Assembly: GCA_049324575.1 (NCBI GenBank)
Contig: JBMONI010000019.1
Location: 3,831 to 67,830 of the forward strand
From: JBMONI01 sp049324575
Lineage (GTDB): Bacteria > Omnitrophota > Omnitrophia > Omnitrophales > Aquincolibacteriaceae
Direction of reading: 5' to 3'
DNA: 64,000 bases
Position numbers and translations under genes: made by a program. Below the pieces are notes generated by a model. The model was not told where the DNA came from and ran no database searches. It worked only from the letters and a program-made list of their open reading frames with translations. Below, piece after piece: positions 8,547-18,955 of the stretch (position 1 is its first letter; every line of letters starts with the position of its first letter).

Positions 8547-8625
8547 ACATTGTTGTCAATTTCCCCATAGCGAAATTGGATCGTTCCAATTGCCTGTCCC
8601 GTCCCGGCGGGAAGCTATGGGGGCA
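8535..8625. repeat. 13-bp direct repeat of the tRNA-Arg 5' end
   Basis: AGCTATGGGGGCA, the complement of the tRNA acceptor 5' strand and first D-stem bases, occurs at 8535-8547 inside the tRNA and again at 8613-8625, 78 bp upstream of it. The second copy is not part of an intact tRNA. Such tRNA-end duplications can mark an old attachment site or a deleted tRNA copy; no integrase is nearby. Confidence 0.5.
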
Positions 8626-8727
8626 TGGAAAGAAATTATAGCATGAGGCCAATGATTCGCCTGGGAAGAAAGATCGAAGAGCATCCCCTGACCGGACTAA
8701 GACGCTTTCAGGACCCCCTATCAACCT

Positions 8728-8755
8728 TGTAGGGCAGGTTTAAACCTGCCCTACA
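8728..8755. repeat. 28-bp perfect palindrome downstream of apt
   Basis: TGTAGGGCAGGTTT and its exact reverse complement meet at 8741/8742, giving a dyad with no mismatch and no spacer. It starts about 33 nt past the apt stop, so it could terminate or stabilise the apt transcript, although no T-run follows. Flush GGGCAGG/CCTGCCC palindromes of this kind are often dispersed intergenic elements; only one copy lies in this window. Confidence 0.7.
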
Positions 8756-8788
8756 CCCTGGTCAAAAAATAAGTTCCGGAAAGTTCTC

Positions 8789-9310
8789 TTAATACCGGAT
8801 GAGCGAGAAGACGTCGTAGTCTTTGAGCTTTTTGCGGCCGGCCAGAAATTCGAGTTCGACAAGAAATCCGATTTTCTTCACCTGTCCGCCCAGTTTTTCG
8901 ACGAGTTGCGCCGTCGCGAGGGCCGTTCCGCCCGTCGCCAGCAGATCATCCACGATCGCGACTTTCATCCCTTTTGCGATCGCATCGTCATGGATCTCGA
9001 GGATGCCCTCGCCGTATTCCAACGCGTAACGAATCTCCCGTGTCTTGTAGGGAAGCTTTCCTTTCTTGCGGACCGGGATAAAACCGATCTTCATGCGATA
9101 CGCAAGGACCGGACTGAAGATGAAACCGCGGGATTCGATCCCGACCACACAATCGATCTCCGTTCCCTTAAGCTGATCGGCCATGGCATCCATGACATAG
9201 CGAAAGACGGCAGCATCCTGCAGGACCGGAGTGATATCTTTGAAAATAATACCGGGTTTCGGGAAATCAGGGATGTCGCGGATGAGTTTTCGGACCGCCT
9301 GCATATCCAT
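8789..9310 (-). CDS. apt: Adenine phosphoribosyltransferase
   Basis: Purine salvage enzyme: adenine + PRPP gives AMP. The 173-residue protein has the PRPP-binding motif VAIVDDLLATGGTA, the N-terminal PDFPKPGIIFKDITP and the GIESRGFIF segment typical of Apt. The ATG at 9310 is chosen over the adjacent in-frame TTG at 9313 because GAGGAGG sits 6 nt before it. It is the last gene of glyQ-glyS-ppdK-sigma-apt, 21 nt after the sigma factor stop. Confidence 0.96.
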   Translation of the reverse strand: MDMQAVRKLIRDIPDFPKPGIIFKDITPVLQDAAVFRYVMDAMADQLKGTEIDCVVGIESRGFIFSPVLAYRMKIGFIPVRKKGKLPYKTREIRYALEYGEGILEIHDDAIAKGMKVAIVDDLLATGGTALATAQLVEKLGGQVKKIGFLVELEFLAGRKKLKDYDVFSLIRY

Positions 9311-9331
9311 CAAAATCCTCCTCTGGAAAGA

Positions 9332-10483
9332 TCAGTGTTCGAGATAATGTTCGATGGGATCGTTCTCGGCGATGAACATCGCGCGGATCTTGCTCAGGGC
9401 GACCGATTCGATCTGGCGCACGCGCTCACGCGTGATCTTGAAACGCTGCGCAACCTCTTCCAGGGTCTCGATCTCCGCATCCCCGAGGCCGAACCGGTAG
9501 ACCAGGATCGTCTTTTCGCGCTCATCGAGCCGTTCAAGGAGCTTGCGCAGGCGTTCGCTTTTGAGGATCTCCTCGAGCTTGACCTCCGGCCGGTTCGTCT
9601 CTTTGTCGGGAACCATGTCCACGAGCTCGGCGACGCCGTCCAAACTGATCGGCGCATTCAACGAGCTTGGCTTGCCAGTGATGTTCTCGATCTCCGAGAT
9701 CTTGTTCACAGGGACCTTGAGGATCTTGGCGATCTCGCGGCGTGTCGGGACCCGGTTTAGTTTCTGCATGAGCCCGTCGCGCACGCGCCGCCAACGTGAA
9801 ATGATATCGTACATATAGACGGGAATGCGGATCGTCTTCCCCTGGTTCGAAAGGGCGCGCATAATGGCCTGCTTGATCCACCATGACGCATAGGTCGAAA
9901 AACGGTAACCCCGGGCGGGATTGAACTTTTCGACCGCGCGCATCAGCCCGATATTGCCTTCCTCGACCAGGTCCGAGAACGTCAGCCCCATGTTCGCGTA
10001 TTTTTTCGCGATGGAAATGACAAGCCGGAGGTTGGAACGGATCATGCGGTGCCGCGCCTCCTCGGCTTTCCGGGATTTCGAGTGCGCCTGCTGGGCAAGG
10101 GCCTGTTCTTCCTCCGGACGCAAAAGCGGGATATGCTCGATCTGGTCCAAGTAGATCTTCATCGGCGTCTGATCGAGCGTGATCTCGTCCCCAAGCGTGT
10201 CATCGCGCTCCCCCTCGCGGTCGCGCTGACGCCTTTCTTCCGCCGCTTCTTTCAGTATTTTTTTGAGATCAAACGGCGTTGGTTCTTGGGCGTTCTCCGA
10301 AGACGTCTTGTCCGGCTCACGGGCCTCTTTCCCGGAAGGTTTCCGGCGAATGTCGAGACTGCGTCGAAAACGCGGAGGCACAGTCCGCCTTTTCTTTTTC
10401 CGCGCCGAAACAGAAAGGGAGCGCCCCTTTTTGGAGGCGCTCCCTTTTTTGACCGGTCTGCGTTTGGCTTTAGATCGTTTCAT
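9332..10483 (-). CDS. RNA polymerase sigma-70 family factor (group 1/2)
   Basis: Directs RNA polymerase to promoters. The 383-residue protein has a basic, unstructured N-terminus (1-70), region 1.2 (TPMKIYLDQIEHIPLL, 106-121), region 2 (RMIRSNLRLVISIAKKYA through YRFSTYASWWIKQAI, 146-207), region 3 (KTIRIPVYMYDII, about 216-228) and region 4 (TLEEVAQRFKITRERVRQIE). The long non-conserved insertion of many primary sigmas is absent. Wording in region 2 (DLVEEGNIGLMRAVEKFNP) is as close to RpoS/group 2 as to RpoD. Its place after glyQ-glyS-ppdK recalls the glyQS-dnaG-rpoD order of Firmicutes and favours a housekeeping role; without the rest of the genome this stays open. Confidence 0.9.
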   Translation of the reverse strand: MKRSKAKRRPVKKGSASKKGRSLSVSARKKKRRTVPPRFRRSLDIRRKPSGKEAREPDKTSSENAQEPTPFDLKKILKEAAEERRQRDREGERDDTLGDEITLDQTPMKIYLDQIEHIPLLRPEEEQALAQQAHSKSRKAEEARHRMIRSNLRLVISIAKKYANMGLTFSDLVEEGNIGLMRAVEKFNPARGYRFSTYASWWIKQAIMRALSNQGKTIRIPVYMYDIISRWRRVRDGLMQKLNRVPTRREIAKILKVPVNKISEIENITGKPSSLNAPISLDGVAELVDMVPDKETNRPEVKLEEILKSERLRKLLERLDEREKTILVYRFGLGDAEIETLEEVAQRFKITRERVRQIESVALSKIRAMFIAENDPIEHYLEH

Positions 10484-10506
10484 TCCCCTGAAAGCCTACC
10501 GCCTGA

Positions 10507-13194
<2,688 letters not shown>

Positions 13195-13268
13195 ACGATT
13201 TGCTCCTTTCAAGACTGGTTTATGATTGCTTTATAACGGATTGGCCCAAAAACAAAGGCGGTATTCTA

Positions 13269-15404
13269 TCACCCGACATCCAATTTGGATAGTAGAGAAA
13301 GATCGGCGATCCGCGATCCGTAGAGACCATGGATCTGACGCATTAAAGCATGCCGGTTCGCCCGCAAAGCGGGGTCTTCCGCGTTCACCAGGACCTCCTC
13401 GAAGAACCGGTGGACGAGCGCAGAAAGCTTGGCCGCAAACCGTTCGGTTGCCCGGCGGTAACGCCCTTTCTGAATATCCTCCAGGATTGGCTTCTCTTCG
13501 GCGCGAAGCGTCTCATAAAGTTCCTTTTCGGCCGGCTCGGCAAGCAGTTCCACTTGGACAGGTCCCGGAACTCCCCGGGACCCGGCTTTTTCACCTTTCA
13601 GGATATTCGAAGCCCGCTCCACGATCTTGACCGCCTTGCCGAAAGTCACCGGGTCCTCTTTGTTCATGGTTTGCAAAGCCTCAAAACGCAAAAAAACATC
13701 CGCCCAATCGTCCGCCGAGGCGCGGAGCACCGCATTCAGAATCTCATGGTCGCGCGTACCAGCCGTTACCCCGGCTTCGGCTACCAAACGTTCGCGCAAA
13801 AACTGGAGGATCCGCACGGAAACTTCCGACCCTGTGACCGGCTCTTTTGCGAGAATTTTTTCACGGTAATTCGCAAGCGCCGCTTCGATGAGCGAGGATA
13901 CCGAGAACCGGAATCCGAAGGCCCGCACCAATTTGACGATCGTCCCGCCCGCACGCCGCAGCGCATAAGGGTCCTGGCTTCCGGTCGGATCGAGACCGAT
14001 CGAGAATGCGCCGGCTACGAGATCTGCGCGGTCGATCAAACCGAGCATGGCCCCCAGCAGAGGGATCTGCTGTTTGAGAGCGGTATGAGGTTCGGCAAGG
14101 TTCTTCGGAAGATAGTGCGCACCGACCGCCGCGGCCACCGCCGCCGTTTCTCCGTTCTTGAGCGCGTATTCCCGCCCCGCGATCCCCTGCAATTCCGGAA
14201 ATTCATAGACCAGCTGGGTCAGGAGATCGGCCTTCGAAAGATGCGCGGCGCGGCCGAGCGCATCCCCGAGATCCCCGAGGCCCGCAATCGCAACGAAATG
14301 CGCGGCGAGCTTTTTGAGCCGCTCCGTTTTATCGTAAAGGGTGCCGAGCTTGCCGAGATAATTGACCTGCCCCAGTTTTTCAACCTTCGCCGAAAGCGGG
14401 CTTTTGAGATCTTCTTCCACGAAAAAACGCGCGTCGCGAAGACGCGATTCGAGAACGTTCTCGTAGTCCCGAGCGATCTTCGACGGATTCTTCCGCCGGC
14501 CGTTCAAGATCGCCACGAAACGGCCGTCGAGCTTTCCCCGCCCGTCATAACAGGCAAAAATCTTCTGGTGTTTTTTCATGCTGCTCGCAAGCACCTCGGC
14601 CGGCAGGTCAAGATAGGCCTTCGCAAAGCGGCCACTCAGGGGCCACGGCTCCTCGACGAGGTTCGCAGTCCAGTGGACAAGTTCCTCGTCGCAACGGGGC
14701 TGGGAAAAATTCCTGGCAAGCATCCCCCGGATAAGTTTTTTGCGCTCCTCGAGCGAAAGGAGCACATGCGCTTTTTTAAGCAGACGCCCGTAAGCGGTCC
14801 AATCAGCCGACGCGATCTTGAACGGCTTCGGAGCAAGAAAACGGTGGCCCAGGGTCTGATTCGATGCCTTCACGGTCCCGAGCGCCATTTTCATGTTTTT
14901 TTTGTCGCAAAGTGCGACGATCCATCGGACCGGGCGCGGAAAACGGCAGCCCGAGGCGTCCCAGCGCATTTTTTTCGGGAACGGGAATTCGAGCAGGATC
15001 CTCTCGACCAATGCCGGAACAAGCTTGGAGGACAGCTGTCCTTTTTCTTCCTTGCGGACCAGCACGAATTTTCCGCGCGGAGTTTCCTTGACCGTGACGT
15101 CGGAAAGCTTCGCCTGCCGGCTTCTCAGGAACCCTTCCAAAGCCGGGGTCGGTTTCCCCTCCCCGTCGTAGGCTTTCTCGATAGCCGGGCCGGTAATTTC
15201 GATCGTCTGATCGGCCTGTTGGGCGCCAACACCGCGAAGACCGATCGCGATACGGCGAGGAGTCGCTTCCATAAGGATCTCCTCACAGGGGATCCGCTGC
15301 TCCCGAAGGGCCTTTTGAAGACTCGGACGGAGGTCCGCATAAAGAGCGTCAAGCGCCGGCACCGGCAATTCTTCGGTCCCGATCTCGATGAGGATATCAG
15401 CCAT
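13269..15404 (-). CDS. glyS: Glycyl-tRNA synthetase beta subunit
   Basis: Beta chain of the alpha2-beta2 glycyl-tRNA synthetase; binds tRNA-Gly. The 711-residue protein begins MADILIEIGTEELP, contains the long HD-like middle with GLDPTGSQDPYALRRAG, and ends in a DALR-type anticodon-binding region. The ATG at 15404 overlaps the glyQ stop by 8 nt; upstream in-frame codons would extend into glyQ with non-family sequence. The heterotetrameric form separates this organism from Actinobacteria and archaea, which use the alpha2 type. Confidence 0.97.
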   Translation of the reverse strand: MADILIEIGTEELPVPALDALYADLRPSLQKALREQRIPCEEILMEATPRRIAIGLRGVGAQQADQTIEITGPAIEKAYDGEGKPTPALEGFLRSRQAKLSDVTVKETPRGKFVLVRKEEKGQLSSKLVPALVERILLEFPFPKKMRWDASGCRFPRPVRWIVALCDKKNMKMALGTVKASNQTLGHRFLAPKPFKIASADWTAYGRLLKKAHVLLSLEERKKLIRGMLARNFSQPRCDEELVHWTANLVEEPWPLSGRFAKAYLDLPAEVLASSMKKHQKIFACYDGRGKLDGRFVAILNGRRKNPSKIARDYENVLESRLRDARFFVEEDLKSPLSAKVEKLGQVNYLGKLGTLYDKTERLKKLAAHFVAIAGLGDLGDALGRAAHLSKADLLTQLVYEFPELQGIAGREYALKNGETAAVAAAVGAHYLPKNLAEPHTALKQQIPLLGAMLGLIDRADLVAGAFSIGLDPTGSQDPYALRRAGGTIVKLVRAFGFRFSVSSLIEAALANYREKILAKEPVTGSEVSVRILQFLRERLVAEAGVTAGTRDHEILNAVLRASADDWADVFLRFEALQTMNKEDPVTFGKAVKIVERASNILKGEKAGSRGVPGPVQVELLAEPAEKELYETLRAEEKPILEDIQKGRYRRATERFAAKLSALVHRFFEEVLVNAEDPALRANRHALMRQIHGLYGSRIADLSLLSKLDVG

Positions 15405-16296
15405 GGGAGCCGCCCTTTTTTGCCAAGAGCGGATAGCCGAGTTCGGCCCGCGAATCCAGATAAGCCTGCGCGCAGGCTTTTGCGATCGCCCGGACACGGG
15501 CGACATAACGCGGCCGGTCATTGACGCTCACCGCGCCGCGGGCATCGAGCAAATTGAACGTGTGAGAAGCTTTGAGACAATAATCATAGGCTGGAAAAAC
15601 CAATTTGGCTTCGAGAAGCCGCACGGCCTGGGCCTCGTATTCGTCGAAATGGCGGCGGTAGAGTTCCGCGTCCGACATCTCGAAATTGAATTTCGAAAAT
15701 TCTTTCTCGCCCTGCAAATGCACATCGCCGTAAGTGATCCCTTCGCGCCACTGGAGATCGAATATCGAATTTTTTTTCTGCAGGAACATCGCAATACGCT
15801 CGAGCCCGTAGGTGATCTCGCAGGAGACTTTTTCGAGATCGATGCCACCGCATTGCTGGAAGTAAGTGAATTGCGTGATCTCGAGGCTGTCGAGCTGGAC
15901 CTCCCAGCCGAGCCCCCATGCGCCGAGGGTCGGCGATTCCCAGTCGTCTTCGACAAAACGGATATCATGCGAAGAAGGATCGATCCCAACTCGCCGGAGG
16001 CTGTCGAGATAAAGCGCCTGTGAATCTTCGGGCGCAGGTTTGAGGATGACCTGATACTGATAATAATGCTGCGTCCGATGGGGGTTCTCCCCGTAGCGTC
16101 CATCGGTAGGACGGCGGGACGGTTCGACATAAGCCGCCCGCCAGGGCTCGGGCCCGAGGGCCCGCAAGAACGTATGCGGCGAAAAGGTCCCGGCCCCGAC
16201 CTCGAGATCATAAGGCTGGACGATCAGACACCCTTTTTCGGACCAGTACCGGTTGAGTTCTTGGATGAGTTCCTGGAAGGTCAAAGGTTTTGACAT
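15397..16296 (-). CDS. glyQ: Glycyl-tRNA synthetase alpha subunit
   Basis: Catalytic alpha chain that activates glycine. The 299-residue protein is of family length and carries TFQELIQELNRYWSEKGC, GAGTFSPHTFLRALGPEPW, YVEPSRRPTDGRYGENP and the class II motif region CEITYGLERIAMFLQ. ATG start; stop overlaps glyS. It heads the glyQ-glyS-ppdK-sigma-apt series. Confidence 0.98.
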   Translation of the reverse strand: MSKPLTFQELIQELNRYWSEKGCLIVQPYDLEVGAGTFSPHTFLRALGPEPWRAAYVEPSRRPTDGRYGENPHRTQHYYQYQVILKPAPEDSQALYLDSLRRVGIDPSSHDIRFVEDDWESPTLGAWGLGWEVQLDSLEITQFTYFQQCGGIDLEKVSCEITYGLERIAMFLQKKNSIFDLQWREGITYGDVHLQGEKEFSKFNFEMSDAELYRRHFDEYEAQAVRLLEAKLVFPAYDYCLKASHTFNLLDARGAVSVNDRPRYVARVRAIAKACAQAYLDSRAELGYPLLAKKGGSHG

Positions 16297-16393
16297 AACG
16301 TGGCGGCGATTCTAGCGAAAAGAGGAAAAACCGTCAAGGAAACCACCTTCTCCCCGGGGCCCGACAGACATTCCGGCCCTACCCGGGACGGCC

Positions 16394-16816
16394 CTAGGAA
16401 AGCGGACCGGTCTGCCCCGCTTCTTCTTCGAAGGGCGCCTCCAAACCGTAGTAGGGATTGCTGGCGATCGCTTTTTCGATCACCTCAAGAAGGGCTTTCG
16501 GGAAGAAAGGTTTGGCGACGAAGGCGAACGTTTTTTCGGCGGCGCATTCCATGCTCGGGCGTCCCGAAAGGAAGATGACCGGGATCTTGCGGATACGTTC
16601 GGGCTGCTTTTCGAGGTCGAGGAGGATCTGGTATCCACTCCGGCCCGGCAGCATACCGTCCAGGATCACCACATCAGGCTTTTCGCTGCGGATCTTCCAA
16701 AATCCTTCATCCCCGTCGGAGGCCGTCGAAACCTGATAGCCGAGGAGGCTGAGCCAACCTTGCATGAGCGAGAGGATCTCGGGTTCATCGTCGATCACCA
16801 GAATGTGCTTGCGCAT
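16394..16816 (-). CDS. Single-domain response regulator
   Basis: Receiver protein of 140 residues: acidic D9/D10, phospho-acceptor D53 (VVILDGMLPGRSG), S84 and K102-P103, then a short acidic tail of about 20 residues. No effector domain. It stands between rmlA and glyQ with gaps on both sides, so it is probably monocistronic. A kinase partner is not adjacent; the sensor kinase at 18956-20914 is the nearest candidate, 2 kb away. Confidence 0.9.
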   Translation of the reverse strand: MRKHILVIDDEPEILSLMQGWLSLLGYQVSTASDGDEGFWKIRSEKPDVVILDGMLPGRSGYQILLDLEKQPERIRKIPVIFLSGRPSMECAAEKTFAFVAKPFFPKALLEVIEKAIASNPYYGLEAPFEEEAGQTGPLS

Positions 16817-16931
16817 GAAAAGGCCCGCTTGAATGTTCGGTCGCGGTTAAAAAACCCCTGAGGCAAGAATAACATGAAAAAGAAAATCTTCAAGGTCTGA
16901 GACCCGAAAAAAATAACACGGGAGCCGCGGT

Positions 16932-17816
16932 TCAATCCGAAAAACCGCCACGGTCGTCGACAAGACGCAAAAGGTACTGTCCGTACTGGTTCTTTTTGAG
17001 CGGGAGCGCCATTCGCCGGAGGTCTTTTTTCGAAACGTAGCCGAGCCGAAAGGCGATCTCCTCAAGGCAAGCAACTTTCATCCCCTGCCGTTCTTCGATC
17101 GCCTGAATGAAATTCGAAGCCTGCATCAAAGATTCCGGGGTCCCCGTATCCAGCCATGCAAGTCCGCGGCCCACTTGGATTACGTGAAGTTCGCCCCGTT
17201 CGAGATAGACCCGGTTCACATCCGTGATTTCAAGCTCCCCCCGCCCGGACGGTCTCAGCCGTTCGGCGATCAGCGGTGCACGATGATCATAGAAATAGAG
17301 CCCGGCCACCGCATAATGGGATTTCGGATGCTTCGGCTTCTCCTCGATCGAAACCGCTTTGCCGGTCCGGCTGAAAGAAACGACTCCGTAGCGCTCGGGG
17401 TTGCGAACCGGATAACCGAAGACGGTCGCTCCCGACCGCCGGCTCGCGGCTTGGGTCAAAAGCCCGCTCAACGAATGCCCGTAAAAGATATTATCCCCCA
17501 GGATGAGCGCCACGCGGTCTTTCCCGATGAAATCTTTCCCGATAACGAGCGCCTCCGCAATCCCCCGAGGTTTGGCCTGGATCGCGTAATGAAGCCGGAT
17601 CCCGAACTGCGAACCGCTCCCCAACAGGCTCCGGAAATGAGCCTGGTCCTCAGGCGTCGTGATCACAAGGATATCGCGGATCCCGGCCAGCATGAGGGTG
17701 GAAAGCGGATAATAGACCATCGGTTTGTCATAAACCGGAACGAGCTGTTTGCTGACCGCTTTTGTCAGAGGATAAAGCCGGGTCCCGCTTCCTCCCGCCA
17801 GAAGGATACCTTTCAT
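16932..17816 (-). CDS. rmlA: Glucose-1-phosphate thymidylyltransferase
   Basis: First step of dTDP-sugar synthesis: glucose-1-P + dTTP gives dTDP-glucose. The 294-residue protein has the nucleotidyltransferase signature LAGGSGTRLYPLT (6-18), SKQLVPVYDKPMVYYPLSTL and LGDNIFYGH, all characteristic of RmlA. It lies 10 nt downstream of rmlB. rmlC and rmlD are not in the window, so the final sugar (rhamnose or another 6-deoxyhexose) cannot be named. Confidence 0.96.
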   Translation of the reverse strand: MKGILLAGGSGTRLYPLTKAVSKQLVPVYDKPMVYYPLSTLMLAGIRDILVITTPEDQAHFRSLLGSGSQFGIRLHYAIQAKPRGIAEALVIGKDFIGKDRVALILGDNIFYGHSLSGLLTQAASRRSGATVFGYPVRNPERYGVVSFSRTGKAVSIEEKPKHPKSHYAVAGLYFYDHRAPLIAERLRPSGRGELEITDVNRVYLERGELHVIQVGRGLAWLDTGTPESLMQASNFIQAIEERQGMKVACLEEIAFRLGYVSKKDLRRMALPLKKNQYGQYLLRLVDDRGGFSD

Positions 17817-17826
17817 CGCACGCTCC

Positions 17827-18942
17827 TTAATGTCGTTTCAGGCCGAGACGTTCCCGGCCGTAATTGTCGTTTTGGATCTTGCGGCACCAGTCTCCGTGTT
17901 CCAGGTACCAGCGCACGGTCGACTCCAAAGCCTGATCGAATACATGCCCCGGAGCCCAGCCGAGCTCGCGCCGGATCTTGGATCCGTCGATCGCATAACG
18001 CCGGTCGTGGCCCGGACGGTCTTTGACGAAGGTCTTGAGTTCCCGGTAGTCCTTCAGACCGCGGGCCTGCATCTGCGGATTCTCACCCGCCGGGCGGAAT
18101 TTTTCAAGAGTGGCGCAAAGCCGTTCGACCATCTCAAGGTTCCTCATCTCCTGCCCGCCGCCGATATTGTATTTCTCGCCCAAGGCTCCTTTTTCGAGGA
18201 CGAGCCGGATCCCTTCGCAATGGTCCTCGACATAAAGCCAGTCGCGGATATGTCCGCCGTCCCCGTAGATCGGGAGCGGTTTCGCTTCGAGCGCGTTGAG
18301 GATCATCAGCGGGATCAATTTTTCGGGGAACTGGAAAGGCCCGAAATTGTTGGAGCAGTTGGTCGTGATCGCCGGTAAACCGTAAGTGCGGAAATACGCC
18401 CGCACAAGATGGTCCGCTCCCGCCTTCGAGGCCGCATAAGGCGAATTCGGCGCATAGGGGGTCTCTTCGGTGAAGGTTTCACGGCCCTGCTCCGCCAGGG
18501 CACCGTACACTTCATCGGTCGACACGTGAAGAAAACGGAATCCACGGGCCGCCTCCGGGGACAGGGTCCGGTAAAGATCCAGGGTCACCTCCAAAAGCGT
18601 GAAAGCCCCGACCAGGTTCGTCCGTACGAAATCTTCCGGCGTATCGATCGAGCGGTCGACGTGGGTCTCCGCCGCAAAGTTCACGATCCAGAACGGCTGA
18701 ACCTTTTGCACCACGGTCCGCATGGCCTGCCGATCCGCGATATCGGCTTTAAAAAAACGATACCGGGGGTCCTGCTGAACCTCCTCGAGATTGTGCAGGC
18801 TTCCGGCATAGGTCAGTTTGTCCGCCACCGCGACCCCCCATGAGGTCTTGTTCAGCAAATGCCGGACAAAATTACATCCGATAAAACCGGCGCCGCCGGT
18901 CACCAGCACGTTTTTAGCGTGACGAGGATTTTGATGTTCCAT
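17827..18942 (-). CDS. rmlB: dTDP-glucose 4,6-dehydratase
   Basis: Second step of dTDP-sugar synthesis, an NAD-dependent extended SDR. The 371-residue protein has TGGAGFIGCNFVRH near the N-terminus, the family motif HVSTDEVYG, and YAASK with the catalytic Tyr/Lys. A second family motif, TNCSNNFGPFQFPEKLIP, follows. ATG at 18942 is chosen over the adjacent TTG at 18945; GAAGGA lies upstream. It follows the sensor kinase gene by 13 nt and precedes rmlA by 10 nt, so the three are likely one operon. Confidence 0.96.
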   Translation of the reverse strand: MEHQNPRHAKNVLVTGGAGFIGCNFVRHLLNKTSWGVAVADKLTYAGSLHNLEEVQQDPRYRFFKADIADRQAMRTVVQKVQPFWIVNFAAETHVDRSIDTPEDFVRTNLVGAFTLLEVTLDLYRTLSPEAARGFRFLHVSTDEVYGALAEQGRETFTEETPYAPNSPYAASKAGADHLVRAYFRTYGLPAITTNCSNNFGPFQFPEKLIPLMILNALEAKPLPIYGDGGHIRDWLYVEDHCEGIRLVLEKGALGEKYNIGGGQEMRNLEMVERLCATLEKFRPAGENPQMQARGLKDYRELKTFVKDRPGHDRRYAIDGSKIRRELGWAPGHVFDQALESTVRWYLEHGDWCRKIQNDNYGRERLGLKRH

Positions 18943-18955
18943 CAAACCGTGTCCT

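Larger units (their letters stand above)
8257..8788. other. Noncoding stretch of 532 nt with tRNA and repeats
   Basis: No convincing protein gene on either strand between the 5-FCL start and the apt stop. It holds tRNA-Arg, a partial copy of the tRNA 5' end, a 28-bp perfect palindrome, an overlapping inverted-repeat set at 8318-8355 and a GC-rich double hairpin at 8385-8426. The 5-FCL promoter should lie near 8257-8320 but no clear -10/-35 pair stands out. Confidence 0.8.

Noticed and set aside
13230..13255. Possible promoter for ppdK (TATAAA with TTGTTT upstream)
   Set aside because: Spacing is only 14 nt, too short for a sigma-70 promoter.
13350..15524. Open frame of over 700 codons on the plus strand
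   Set aside because: It is antisense to glyS, which has full family motifs; the frame is a by-product of GC-rich codon use and encodes no recognisable domain.
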